A stretch of 64,000 bases of DNA from Brienomyrus brachyistius (taxonomy: Eukaryota; Chordata; Actinopteri; Osteoglossiformes; Mormyridae), in NCBI RefSeq assembly GCF_023856365.1, contig NC_064540.1, positions 1,054,001-1,118,000 of the forward strand, in the 5' to 3' direction. Position numbers and translations under genes: made by a program. Positions 45,712-57,666 of this stretch are shown here, piece after piece (positions within the stretch are counted from its first letter, which is position 1; each line of letters starts with the position of its first letter). A model generated the notes under the pieces. It had not been told where the DNA came from. It made no database searches and worked only from the letters and a program-made list of their open reading frames with translations.

Positions 45712-46559
45712 AATCACACTGAACCCTGCCCAGGCTCGAGTACTAACAGATACCAACGTTAGCAATGTGATGCATAAACCCAAACACAAGGACGCACACA
45801 TAATACACACACATCTGTGCTTTCTTACGCGCAGATAAGATATTTAGCTATCAACAGACTCAAGTGACCTCCAGTGTTTCCTGTTTCCACCTGTTACAGT
45901 GTCCGGCCACAAATCACAAAAAATACAAAATAAGATGTGAAGCTACAATGACCCCAACCTGAACCCAACTGATGCAGGACCAAATTTTCGGACTTGTAGA
46001 CCTACACTTGTACAGTATGGAAAATGGAAGGACATTAGCATTACACATGCTGGGTGACAACATGGCGAGACATCAAAACCAAGTAATTATTGAAAATAAA
46101 CTAGCTCTGCAGTTCATGATGTCTTTGAGCAAAATCGAGAGTAAACAAAGATATAAACACGATGCACGTGCTTCCGTTCAGCTGCTGAGAGACTGTTCAT
46201 CAGCAGGCCTCTGAGTTCTCCCTGTCTGCTCCACAAATGTCCCTATTATTACCATGGCTCTGGCTGGGAGGGCTTTGCCAGTTGTCGCATTCCCAGAAAG
46301 CCAGGCTACGGAAAAACCAGGAAGTGCAGCTGCGCTAAAGTTCACGCAGCGCTAACATCCCACAGCAGTGATGTTGGAGATGCAGTATTCTACTCAGGAA
46401 CATTGCGCATTTAAGGTCACATTCGGACAAATTCATACAGATTCTGAGATGTCTACGAAGGCGGCAAGGATTCACCACAACAATCTAGAGGAGGGTTTAA
46501 GAGATGATTTCCGGTACGAGAGATCTCTAGCCTTCAGCCACTGTGTAGCCCAGTTAATG

Positions 46560-46723
46560 AAAAGGGGGAAGGTCAGGTCCTGAAAGTAAAAATCCAGACC
46601 AGGATTTTGTTTCAGCCAGCCAATTCAGTACTCTGTGACTGTAACTCTTTATGTTCAAGTGGTGGGTTGAAACAAAATCTTGGTCTGAATTTTTGCTTTC
46701 AGGACCTGAACTTTCCACCTCTG
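46560..46723. mobile_element. hAT-type hairpin MITE, copy 4
   Basis: Same arms; the right end is CCACCTCTG. Flanked by a perfect 8-bp duplication CAGTTAAT (46552-46559 and 46724-46731). Confidence 0.85.
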
Positions 46724-46946
46724 CAGTTAATGGCCTTTTAACCTTAAATATGTTTTTGGATTTTTAAGAAGGTCAGCTGGGTTGGTTGGGAACAGCAAGA
46801 GTTAAGCAAAGCAAGAGGATGGCATTACAATAGTTTCTGCTTGTATGTTTTCTTGTGTTTAAAAATGTTCATTGTTCCATTTTGTTTTGAGGTGTTTCAG
46901 TAATAAAAGCTTTGCGTAATTTAATATATTCCTCTCCTGCCCTTAC

Positions 46947-47560
46947 AGTGGTTCCATTGGTAACATCGTGGCCTCACACCTCCAGAGTTGCGGGTTTGTT
47001 CCCCATCTTTGTACCTTGGAACAGGTTCTAGAGCCTGCTCATGTGACTGAATGTTATCTGAAACTCCTCTGGTAAAGTACTCAGTTGTACTAATAGGTTG
47101 CTGAAAATTAAGAGTTGCTAAAATGGCAACAGCAGAATGGCTGACGGGTATTTCTTTTGTTGTGTTGTCTTGGCACAGAGAAATGGAAAGGAAAACAAAG
47201 ATTCAAACCCCACCCAGCCTAGGGTTGCTGCATCTAGATTGTGCATATCAACTTATCTTAGATACACAGGAGCTCAGCCAATCCTTCATCTCCACGCCTC
47301 CACCCAGTCTGGCATGCAAAAGTATGGGAACTAATGCTCCACTTTAACAATTTTCAGTGACTCTCCGGCCTCACACCCCATAGGGTGTGAGTGTGTATAC
47401 ATATGTGCATGTGTGTGTCCTGTGACGGACTGGCATTGAGTCCTGATTGTTCCCCTGCCTCATATCCCATGATGCCTGGGATAAGCTCACCACCCCCCAG
47501 CCCCCCACCCCCAAGTCCAATGTATCACTTATCTCCTGTGCTTATTTCCAGTCTGTTATG
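46947..47560 (+). repeat. Split V-SINE remnants
   Basis: The head at 46,947-47,040 reads GTGGCCTCACACCTCCAGAG and GCGGGTTTGTTCC. The 3' part at 47,368-47,500 has GTCCTGTGACGGACTGGCAT and TGGGATAAGCTCACC. About 330 bp of unplaced sequence separates them. Confidence 0.45.
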
Positions 47561-49093
47561 TACATTGCTGTTCAGTTTATCCAATAAGCTTGCTTTTCAC
47601 TACAGCTGTCAATAATTTACCATCTGTAATTGGCTAGAACAATAGTACAACCTCAGAATTTTTTCAATTTTGCCTTAAAATATTGTGTTAACAACAAAAC
47701 CTCTAATGGTGACAGCTCAGTTTTTTTCCAGCACTGTTGTTTGTGAAAGGCGACAACACCCCGAAGAATATTGTATTTTGAATTTGTCCCTCATGGTGAT
47801 AAAATCCATACTTACTGAGGTTGTTGATCCACAGGCTAAAGTCTGCACAGGCAAGAGCGGACGGTGTAGTATTTTTTGCAAGATAATTTTCTGAGCTTTC
47901 TGAATTAAAAACGTTGAACAGTGTGAATAATGCACAACTGATCTTCATTGCCCCATGGTGAATGGCTTAAGTGCATGAGGGTCCCAGACGTATTGAAGCT
48001 GAGTGACTATATGTATCTCCTGTTTTTTCAGTTGTGTTTATGGATATATTTTGATGTAAATTATTGGCAGCTCTGAATAGAATAGACTTTAATTGTCGTT
48101 GTGCAGTAGGTCCGTACAACGAAATTTGCTTATGAAGCAGACACTCTGTCTAGGAGTTTTTAATTTGTATGCTCTCCGTAGGATTACTTTTCCTGTGTAA
48201 ATGTGAAATTTTGCATGCATATGTACATCACGACTAGTGACAGTGGTTAATGATCCCCAAATTTAAATGCTTAAACGTAATGGGAGGCTCAGCTGGTAGC
48301 ATTTTTGCATCTGACCTTCATAGCTGAGGTTTCACTCTGTTTTTCACAGGTTTTTCCTGTCTTGTGCAGGGTTTATTCCACACGTAACAGACATAAATTT
48401 CGGATAAAAATCGGCCCTTGACTTTGGGCTGATTCATAACTCATAGATCAAAGGGATGTATGAGTTATGAATTAGACTTTTTTTTTGGGGGGGGGGGGGG
48501 CACAAAAATAATGCAGTGTATGTCAGCCCTACTATGGACTTTCATCCTATTCAGGCTCTTACTCTACCTTGTGAATGGACTTAATTCAGTCATGATCATG
48601 AAAATTTCAGGTTTGCCTGCATCGAAAGATCAGTGACGTTGCCTTTCATGTGTAGCATTGGTCTTCATATCTGCTTTGTTTCATCTTAAATATCATTATG
48701 ACCTGTTTCACAAGAGGTTTCGGTTGGTAACTATTCTGCGATGTTAATGTTGACCACACTCCATCCATTGAAATGTTCAGTCAAAGCATGACTACACTCT
48801 GCAACATTATTAACTGTAATATGATTACTTACTATCACTTATTGCCACAAACATATTGTCTCCCACAGAGGAACAGTGAGTGGACTGCAATTTTGCTGAC
48901 TGGCAAATGATTGCACAACTATGTTTATTTAACTTTTTTGATGTTTGTTTTTTCAGAAATATATAATAAAAAAAATTGCAGTTGGGAGTGTTTATTAGGA
49001 ATGAAGCATATACACCGAAGAGAAAAATCAAAGGTGAGTGTGATCATTCTGAATGGATTTGTATTTACTGCCATTTATCTTAACCCTCTATGG

Positions 49094-49218
49094 CAATGTG
49101 TCCCAAGCTGGTCCTCGTGGACCCACAGACAGTCCACATTTTTGCTCCCTTGGGAGCTTGGAGGGAGCAAAAACATGGACCAACTGTGGGTCCCCAAGGA
49201 CTGAATTGGGAACCATTG
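49094..49218. mobile_element. Short hairpin MITE (hAT-like)
   Basis: Palindromic arms CAATGTGTCCCAAGCTGGTC and, complemented from the right, CAATGGTTCCCAATTCAGTC, with an inner GTCCACATTTTTGCTCCCT / GGGAGCAAAAACATGGAC pair. A clean TSD was not found. Confidence 0.65.
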
Positions 49219-49676
49219 CTAAACATACCAGAAAAATGCTCACTACAACATGTAGTACCTGTTCCAGGCACTGCATCACTTGCAAAGGGAAATTGTAAAT
49301 TATGCAATGTCATTTCTGAACATAGTATCCTTTCTGCCAAGTTCTTGAAGGTACTACCTTAGATTATCTTTACATTTGTTAATAAAACAAAGTCCAAATT
49401 CATAAAAGCAATAAATAAGAGTATAAGTTTATAAATATGAGGTGATGGTTAATGTGTTTATCTATGTGATATATATTTTGGCCTATTTGCAGTCACCCGG
49501 TCATAAACATAGGAGGAGTGTGAATGAAAAGCCTTGACGGAAATGAGCCAGATGAAACAATGATCTCAGTGCTATTTGTGGGAGTAAAGCATGTATCCAC
49601 ATAGAGATCCAACTGTCCCCTGTCAGGGCCGGCAGTAAGAATGGTGCTGTTATTATGCTCACCCACTTCAACCGGC

Positions 49677-49842
49677 TTTCAAAGTGCACTCTTATGCAAG
49701 TCTGGAAATTGAGTTAAATATCATTTTCCTCTTGCGCTCTCCCATCTTTCTACCAAACTTGGTTACAAAACAGCTTGTACACGTACAGTTTGAACACATA
49801 TTTAACTCAATCTCCAGACCTGCATAAGAGTGCACTTTGAAA
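49677..49842. mobile_element. Inverted-repeat (hairpin) element of unknown family
   Basis: Arms of about 45 bp (49677-49721 and 49798-49842) are complementary with few mismatches: TTTCAAAGTGCACTCTTATG at the left and its complement at the right end. The spacer is about 75 bp. No TSD was identified. Confidence 0.65.
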
Positions 49843-49919
49843 CTAGAAATCAGTCAGTACTCAACCAAATCCCTTTTGCTCAGTCGCTACATGGGGTTGG
49901 AATGGTGGCTCTGAAATTA

Positions 49920-50383
49920 CCTTTACGAAAAATAAGTATATTTAAGTATACTAGAAGTATAATTTTTCTAAACTAAAAAAAGTAATAAGTATACTCTCAG
50001 TAAACTTCTTATGTACTTAACAGAGATATACTAAACAAAGTCTGACTTAAGTACACCTGGCTTAAACTGACATGTATTGAGAAAGTAAATATGTAAAATG
50101 TATTTTATCTTTAATTTTGGCATTCAAAACAATATTTGTTCATTGTGGGTGACTAAGAGAAAAAAAAAATGTGTTTTGGAAATTTTTATTAGCGTAATCT
50201 ACATGTAGTCATATCGCTACTGTGCTGTTTGTAGCAATTTCAGGTATAAAATTATAAATAAGTAATATTGCTAAATAAATACACTTAAAATATATACTTT
50301 AATAAAGTAATAGTGGGCCAGTTTAATCCCAAGAAGTATATTTAATAAAATTAACTTTAAGTATACTTTTTTTTTAGTAAGGG
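49920..50383. mobile_element. TA-flanked TIR element rich in TAAGTATA motifs
   Basis: The left end CCTTTACGAAAAATAAGTAT and the complement of the right end, CCCTTACTAAAAAAAAAGTA, are related. TA dinucleotides flank both sides (49918-49919 and 50384-50385), as in Tc1/mariner-type insertions. Length 464 bp, no transposase. AAGTATACTT-like words recur inside both ends. Confidence 0.6.
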
Positions 50384-50385
50384 TA

Positions 50386-53088
50386 GGGATCCGTGGCAGC
50401 AACTAGAAGGCTGATGTTTGGAATCCTGTTAATGCCAGGAGTGATTCTATGTCCCTTCACCTGCAGTTACTTTGTCCTGGTTCTGATGTTAATCTACATC
50501 CAGCCTTGCAAACCAGTCCTGCAACTTACAGTGGAAATTAGGGGGTTGGTGGCAGGATTGACACAAAAACTTCACACCGTCCAGTTCCTTTTGAACTAGT
50601 GTGGTGCTGAGATATAACCCACTGCACGGCTGCAGTCAGCTTCTCATCCCTGAGGTGGCTGTCATGTGGTGGGTGTGGCAACGTGCTGTATCAGCACATG
50701 CTTGCCTCTCACATAGGCACTGCATTGATACCAATGTTAGTCATATAACCATAAAGTCAAGAAACAGCCTCACTGTGTAGTTCTTCAACTGAAACTGACT
50801 TTCTCTATAAGACATCCAGAATGGACAGGAAAATTATGATCTGCACTTGATGACACCACAGGGTAAGCAAATACGATTATACCCATCCATGAGGTGTGTG
50901 GTTCTTCATTTGCGAGCGACCAAAACGACGAACTTTAAAGTGCATAATTTGCCATCCGTTTGAATTCTGCTTTAAACAACAAATACCGATCACCTCCATT
51001 TGATTTCGTAGGTTTCTAATGTCTAATGGGCCCCTAAGCGGATACCCATCGTTTCCTATGCTTTTGCTGGTAGATCAAAGTTGAAGCCACACCACTCATT
51101 CAGTCGCTGATTATCGTGAGGCGTCAACACGCCTTTCAGGAAAAGGATGGTTTGTTTTTCTCTTCGCAAGCAACGCGCTGAAGATTTCTATTGGCCTATA
51201 GACGCCATGTGATACTTATAGACCAATCATTTAAGAACGGTGTGCTCGGTGAAGAGGAGCGCTACACAGAAGCTCTGATCATTTTGCAGTGTTTCTATAA
51301 TTACCCAATAGAATCACACGACGTCATTGGAGCTGAAAATGATTGGTTGGCGAAGGAACAGTACGGCGAAATGACAAGCACGCAAAGACTAATACTGTAG
51401 CGGTTCTGGTTTTTCATCAGCATTATATTTCCTTAATAGGTGGGTATGTATTGTTGAACGGCAGTATTTCGCAGCCTGAAGAAATAATTGACAAAATACA
51501 CGGCGTCTTTTGAAAATCGCTATTATCTGGCCGAATTTAATCGGAGAATAACCAGGTATTTCTTTCACGATTTTCTTTCTTTCCGTGTTTAAAGCTCCTG
51601 TTCTCGTGGTCCTGCGTGTTCGCTTTTACGCTTGCCTGTTACGGTCGAATAGTGCGTGTCCTGCGTTTTGCATGTCTGACATCTCGGGGCTAAAAAAATA
51701 TATTTCTTCCTTCAACCAGGCCGAGGACAGCTTTTTGAACGGCTAAGCGCGTCTAAATTTAATCCGTTTTGAATTGCAATCCCCATAGTAATTGCCTCGC
51801 TTTTTCCAGACCACCTGCACATTGTAACCTAGCCGAATCTATAGTCGCCCGTATTTATCACGCACTTGGCTCTCGCTGAGTAGTATGAAACTGCCGAAGA
51901 ACATGTGGGCTTCTACTATGTAATGCTTCATTTTCTAACGTCGAATTATTGCATTTTTATTATTACTCCTTTTGGACTAGGCAAAAGTATAAATGTACAA
52001 TCGACTTTTTTTAAAATGGTATCATTTAACGATCCTTCTGTCAAAGCTTCAGAAAGTTTTAATTTTGTACTTATGGTACGCTTTAAAAAGCGTAGTAAAA
52101 CAAATTTCATTGGGATCTACCCTCTTATGGTATCGGCGCGTGAAAAGATAATCTTTTCTGGAACTTTCGATATTAAAACTCCCATCCGCACGTACGCTAC
52201 TGTAACTGGATGCCCGCGTCTGCCTGACATATTGGCTCAGAGCTGCATCCAAAAAACATTCCATTGCGCTTAAGGCGCGATTATATCAGTATTTACGGGA
52301 CACGCATCGACAGTGAAACGCTTCTTAAAGGTACCTCGTGCTAACATGGCATGTCGTTCGACACATCAAAAGCAGTTTTTCTGATCGCATTTGGCCAGAC
52401 CAGCATGTCTCTCAAATTACTATCGAGCTGTTTTGTTCTGTTTGTGGCAATTTAGTATTAACTGAAATATTGACTTGATGCTTTAATATATAAATCTTAA
52501 ATGTATGTAAATTTCCCAATCAGATATAATCTAAGGGGTGTTTTTGGAGATATACATAGGGTGCTGGAGGTGGGATGTGTTTTTATGATTCAGAACCGTG
52601 AAAACCAAAAGGTGGTTTGAAAGTCTGATGCTACTAGTTTTGCGCGATTCTGCTGAGACGCGGGTCCGCTTAGCGGCCCGGGCTGTGGCCAAATCCGACA
52701 CTAATGTTATAACAAAACAAAAATAACTTCCCTAGAACGACAAGATAAATGTGTTTTTTTTCTTTCGAAGTCGCGGAGGTTATATTATGTTATATTATTT
52801 GAGTGTGTGTTTAGGTAAAAAAAAATGTGAAATATTCTCACAGCGTTGCAGGCTGGTAGTGGTACCTGCATTCAGGAAGAATTTCTAACAGTTTCCTCAA
52901 ATATTACTGGTGTAAATGGGCTCTGTGGTAAGGATGGGTATGTAATTCAGTATTTTTAAGTGATTGTTCAGCACTTAGGCAGCGGCTTCACGTGAGCCGC
53001 TTTCTGCACTCGGATTCTCTGGTCAGCAAGTGCGGAATGTGACTTGGGCTGGTTTTTTTCTTTTTTTAAATTCTTTTCATTTTAGTTT
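50386..53088. other. Upstream region of osgin2
   Basis: No coding exon recognised. 51,030-51,900 and 52,620-52,690 contain CpG-rich patches and could hold an alternative first exon or enhancer. A 122-codon ORF at 51,905 has no recognisable features. Confidence 0.4.
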
Positions 53089-53099
53089 TGCTGAGTCAC
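53089..53099 (+). promoter_or_regulatory. candidate antioxidant response element (Maf/NRF2/NF-E2 type) of osgin2
   Basis: TGCTGAGTCAC, whose reverse complement contains GTGACTCAGC. This fits the ARE consensus RTGACNNNGC and the NF-E2/MARE core TGCTGAGTCA. It lies 225 bp upstream of the osgin2 ATG and about 140 bp upstream of a TATA-like box. OSGIN1 is a known NRF2 target; extending this to the present gene is inference. Confidence 0.5.
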
Positions 53100-53227
53100 G
53101 CTTACGATTAGCTTATTCACCCCCCCCCCGCCCCTCCCAGGACGTGCATGTGCCTTTCCACTGACAACAGGAACCTCTTTCTTCTATTATAGGCGCTAAC
53201 GTAACAAGGCGATTCGCTTCTGGGAAT

Positions 53228-53246
53228 GGGCGGCTCCGAATAAAAG
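53228..53246 (+). promoter_or_regulatory. GC box plus TATA-like box, osgin2 core promoter candidate
   Basis: GGGCGG at 53228-53233 is followed by AATAAAAG at 53239-53246. That would place a start site near 53,265-53,275 and give a short leader of about 55 nt before the ATG at 53324 (context GGCGGCCATGG, a strong initiation context). A more distal upstream exon cannot be excluded. Confidence 0.4.
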
Positions 53247-53323
53247 GTTCTTTAGAAAGACATGAATTGGTGTATAATAGCTTATTAATCGCTTATGCCA
53301 GTTGCAGATAAGGGGAGGCGGCC

Positions 53324-56184
53324 ATGGACCCTAACGGCCAGGAGACTTTCCCCGGAGGCGTACTGCCTGTCGTGGTTATTGGTAAGCGTCTTTTCACCCT
53401 TATTCTGGGCAATATTATACCAATATTACATTTTACGTATTTACTGTTTAAATTAATTTGAGTGTTTCGTTTTTATTTAGATAAAAATATACTTTCCTCT
53501 CGGAAATTAACTTGCTTAATGGTGCCAACAGCAGCAGCGTTGCTGCCCAGTATTGCAATTAATAAGACAAGAAACATATGGTCATAGGCAGAATAAAGTA
53601 CGTTTGTTAATCTATATTGGAAAATCTCGGAAGTATTAGGTAACATTAAAGCGTTTTTGCAACAGAAGGGCAACCAACAATGCATAATTAAAAATGAAAG
53701 CAAATGGCAGCAATCATTTGTGCATGTGTTTGATTTGGGTAGGGAATTTCTGAAGCAAACTTGTGTGACGCCATCCTCTTCAAAGGAGATTAGTTATTTC
53801 AGTAATGCAGTGATGCCAGATTTATAATTTTGGATGGTTGCTTTCAGGCAATGGCCCGTCAGGAATCTGCATGTCTTACCTGTTGTCTGGGTATATGCCA
53901 TATCTCTCGCCCGAGGGCACCCACCCCAACGCCGTTCTGCAGGCGAAACTGGAGCAAAACCCCCACCTGTCTTTGTTGGAGCAGGTAAATGCCAGCTTTC
54001 CTGGTTATTGGGGTTAGCATGTAGCTGTGTGACGGCAGCCGGTAGCATGACTGAGCTGTGTTTCCGCAGGATCTGGAGTACCTCTGTGAGGGGCTGGAGG
54101 GCCGCTCGTCCAATCCGGTGGCCGTGCTGTTTGACTCCCTTCTCCTGCCAGACAGTGACTTCGGACTGGACTGCCCCTCCCCGTTGCTATGGCGATACCA
54201 GCCTGAGCAAGCCACGCCCCACCTAGTCCTGGGCAGGGGTCTGCCAGGTGGAGCCTGGCACGTAAGTCCGTTTCTTTTTAACTCCCGACATGGACCCCCC
54301 CACAAACACTTGATTATTTAGAGTTGCTGGTTAAACGCTGGACAGCAGGCAACCTGGTGGTGGAAGACATGCATTTGTGACCTGATGGGTGCTGACATAA
54401 TGGATGTAAGTAAGAAGCTCTATCCCAGCTGCATAATTTATGTCAAAATGATAAATTTGCTTGGGTAATCAAGACTTGCCCACATGCAGGTGCGTAGAGC
54501 TTACGGATTGCAAGTTGAATTGCAATTTAGCTTGTATACCTGAAGCGAAGTCACAAAGCTCAAAGTATAACTCGGCACATCCTCCCCCTCCAGGTTAAAT
54601 GCAAATCCGTGAATATTAAGCGTAATGTATGATTACTTTTAATTAGAGCCTTTTTTCCCATAATGCATTTTTGGTGCAAGCTTTGGGAAGGTGTTGCTTA
54701 GACTGTGGGACTGAAATCGAGTTTGGGGAGAGGCGGGAAATGCCATTGGTGTGCGGTGTCACATGACTGAGCGGTGGTTTGCAGTTTGCCTCACTGACCC
54801 CGTGTCCCCTGCCAGGCCATGGAGGGCTCCATGCTCACACTCAGCTTGGCCCGCTGGATGGAGCTTCCAGGTCTGAAGCTGAAGGACTGGGTTCGAGACA
54901 AGCGCAGGTCAGTTTCCTGGTAACATCCATCGGGGTGTGGTTTCCAAACTGCTTTGCATCTGTTTTTTTGTAATCTGTTGTAATGCCTTTTCATTGTTTT
55001 AAGGTGGGATTTGTTTTGGGGGAAATTGTCTGTATCTGTGATTGACTGGCATCTTTTCCCTTTTCCCTGTACACCCTGTCATAGACTTTATGTGTTTGAA
55101 ATCCCGGTGTTTGAATTCTGGGTCTGACGCTCCTTTGGTCCTCAGTTCCAGGAATGTTCGTAATGATCGGGCCACACCAGCAGAGGTTGCCTCTTACTAC
55201 CAGTCCTATGTGACGCAGATGGATCTGCAGAAGAACTTCATCAGTGGCACCATGGTGACATCGCTTTGTCGTGTTCCCCGCAAAGAGGGAGGCGCCCCCG
55301 TGTGGATGGTGCAGGGACTGCAGCGGTTATCTGAGCCAGGGGAGGAAACGGAGTGCCCGTTCAGCTTGCGAGCAGAGAACGTGGTGCTGGCCACGGGCAC
55401 CCACGACGTGCCGGCCCGGCTAGGGGTCGACGGCGAGGACCTGCCCTTCGTGCATTATAGCTTTTGGGAGATGGAGTCGGCTCTCATGAAGGGGAACCTG
55501 GACCGGAACTCTGACCCGGTTCTGGTGGTTGGGGCGGGGCTGACGGCAGCGGACACCATCCTGGTGGCTCACCACCACAGCGTCAACGTGTACCACGCTT
55601 TCCGTCGCTCGGTCAGCGACCCGGACCTCATTTTCAACCAGCTGCCCAAGGTGCTTTACCCTGAGTACCACAAGGTGCATCAGATGATGACCCAGCAGCA
55701 GTGCTGGCGAGGGATGCCAGTCACCCACCCCGAAAACGCGCCCCTACCCTTCTCGGGCTCTTACCCCGGGTATGTCAGCTTCCCCAAGCACCATGTGGTG
55801 GCCTTCAAGCCGGACAAGAAGTGCGTGCTGGAGGACGCGGAGGGGCGGCAGACCATCCTGCAGGTATCCATGGCCCTGGTCCTGATCGGCGCCTACCCCA
55901 ACCTCTCTTTCCTGCCCGACGACGGTCAGCACCTTGGCCTCAGCCCCCAGGATCCAATCAGCTGCCGGCGTAACCCACTGGAAGTCAACCCCTACACATA
56001 CGAGTCCGTGCGGGAGCCGGGCTTATATGTCATGGGCCCCCTGGTGGGTGAGAACTTTGTGCGGTTCCTCAAGGGCGGTGCCCTTGCCATTGCCAGTGAC
56101 CTGGCCAGACGACGGCGCAGTGCTGAACAGAGTACAGATGGGGACAAGGAATGCGCACACATCACACCTGCTTGTGACTCATAG
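53324..56184 (+). CDS. osgin2: OSGIN2-like oxidative stress-induced growth inhibitor (5 coding exons)
   Basis: Flavin-monooxygenase-like protein of the OSGIN family, implicated in stress-linked growth control; its biochemical substrate is not established. Coding exons: 53324-53381, 53848-53984, 54070-54261, 54816-54907, 55146-56184. Phases join cleanly to 1,518 nt, or 505 residues plus stop, about the length I recall for a human OSGIN2 isoform. A Rossmann dinucleotide motif GNGPSG sits at residues 20-25, right after the hydrophobic strand VVVI. A second motif, GAGLTA, is at 289-294. Other family blocks are DLEYLCEGLEGRSSNPVAVL, GLPGGAWH, EGSMLT, WMELPGLK, LPKVLYPEYHKVHQMM and GENFVRFLKGGALA. 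The wording (SSNPVAVLFD, WMELPGL) is closer to OSGIN2 than to OSGIN1. The last exon holds about two thirds of the protein and is GC-richer than its surroundings. No frame damage was seen. Confidence 0.93.
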
Positions 56185-57569
56185 CTTAACGTAGACCGGA
56201 CCAAAGTCAACTGGTATGAACTAGACTGGACTAGGTTCACAGCTCATTCAGAAAAAGGCAGCTTCCAGAATCCTATCCATGAGATTAAGGACTGTCTTTG
56301 TATTAAGGGCATTTCGTCCGTCAAGCATTACTTGGATGTGTTATAATAGCATCCAGAGATCCTTTCATCAGAAATCTGTCTCCCTTTGGGGGTACAGTAA
56401 GCATTATGTATAAATCAGTTTATAATATATATATTTGAAATGCACAAACTTAGGGTGGAAAATATTTTTTCTATAACACTTTAGCTGTAATGTTAATAGC
56501 CTAGCCTGTGAACAAATTAAATTTGAATCTGTTTTTGATGGGGTGTAAATTCCAAATAATGTCTGTCGCTGGAGAGGAAATGTCCTGGTTTTTTTTGTTC
56601 ACGTGTGGGCAATACCTCACAGCATGTGACCTGTTTAAAGCACCAGTGTGGGGTGGCTCGGGTTTCCGATTCACAAGGTGAAGTACGGTCTCCCGGGTTA
56701 CATGCCACGCTGCAGGTCTAGAGCGGCTGCTTTGTGAAATCGCATGCAGCTTTAAATGCAGTCCGGCTTTAATGCAAATGCGGAGTCACAGAATGCACGG
56801 GGAACGATACCAGCATTTCCTAAACAAATCTCTCTTCTTTAACGGAGAGAAAAAAATTAACAGGTATTTATTTGCAAAGTCATGCAGCATTTATGTATTT
56901 CTGTGTCGTTTTTAGTAGAAGAGGCCTTGGAACCAGAGGTTGGTCATTTTTAAAACAAAGTATTGCACCCATGTACAATACTCATGCAACACTTACACAC
57001 GGTATAATTTCAGCAGATATACATCTGTGTAATTCAGGAATTTAAAAACCAATACAGCATCCAATTCTGCTTATTCTGAGAAATGTATGTAATAGTTTGT
57101 ATTTTATGTGGGATTCTGTAACTCGTGTAACAATGTCATTGTCCTTCTTTTTGATAACAAACTTTTTATTCTGAACTTTATGGCACTTTCACTTAGTCTG
57201 TTTTAAACAGCTTTTATCAGACAATTCGAGATGTCTGGGGTGATACGCCTGTTTCTGAAGCACACAGGTGATAGCGATGGGTTATTTTAATACTACAATG
57301 TTTACCTCTGCAGATATTTAACACACTTATTCATGGCACATACACTATAAATCCACAGATATGCCTTCCTAATGATCATGCACCTGATTCTGACAGCCTG
57401 CTGTTTGTTGTTCAGTTGTTCAGATTTTGTACATTTTTAATTTTGGCAGTCGTTTTATTCAGCAATGATTTCATTTACAATTACTAATTTCCTGTAGTAA
57501 AGACTATTACAGTTTTGCATTGATTCTAGAAATGAATCAAAGCTTATTGCATTGCTAAGCTTTTGTATG

Positions 57570-57575
57570 AATAAA
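57570..57575 (+). terminator. candidate osgin2 polyadenylation signal (AATAAA)
   Basis: AATAAA followed at 57602-57617 by a GT/T-rich element (GTGTTTTTTGTTTGCG), the usual arrangement for cleavage. It would give a 3' UTR of about 1.4 kb from the stop at 56184. Confidence 0.45.
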
Positions 57576-57651
57576 AGTACAATGTTTTTTCTAACAAACT
57601 CGTGTTTTTTGTTTGCGTCACCAAGCCCTTGAAATTTCTGCCGATGATTCA

Positions 57652-57666
57652 CCACAAGATGGCAGC
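57652..57666 (+). promoter_or_regulatory. Candidate CTCF site downstream of osgin2
   Basis: CCACAAGATGGCAGC matches the relaxed core CCACNAGRKGGC, just past the putative osgin2 poly(A) site. Confidence 0.35.

Larger units (their letters stand above)
44607..46551. other. pigu-osgin2 intergenic
   Basis: Microsatellites and a minisatellite, no gene. 46,200-46,560 is moderately GC-rich without a supported exon. Confidence 0.45.

Noticed and set aside
51905..52273. 122-codon plus-strand ORF upstream of osgin2
   Set aside because: No family resemblance, AT-rich codon use unlike osgin2, no in-frame link to the gene.
53324..56184. Calling the flavoprotein OSGIN1
   Set aside because: Blocks such as SSNPVAVLFD, EGSMLT and WMELPGLK follow OSGIN2 more closely than OSGIN1 as I remember them.
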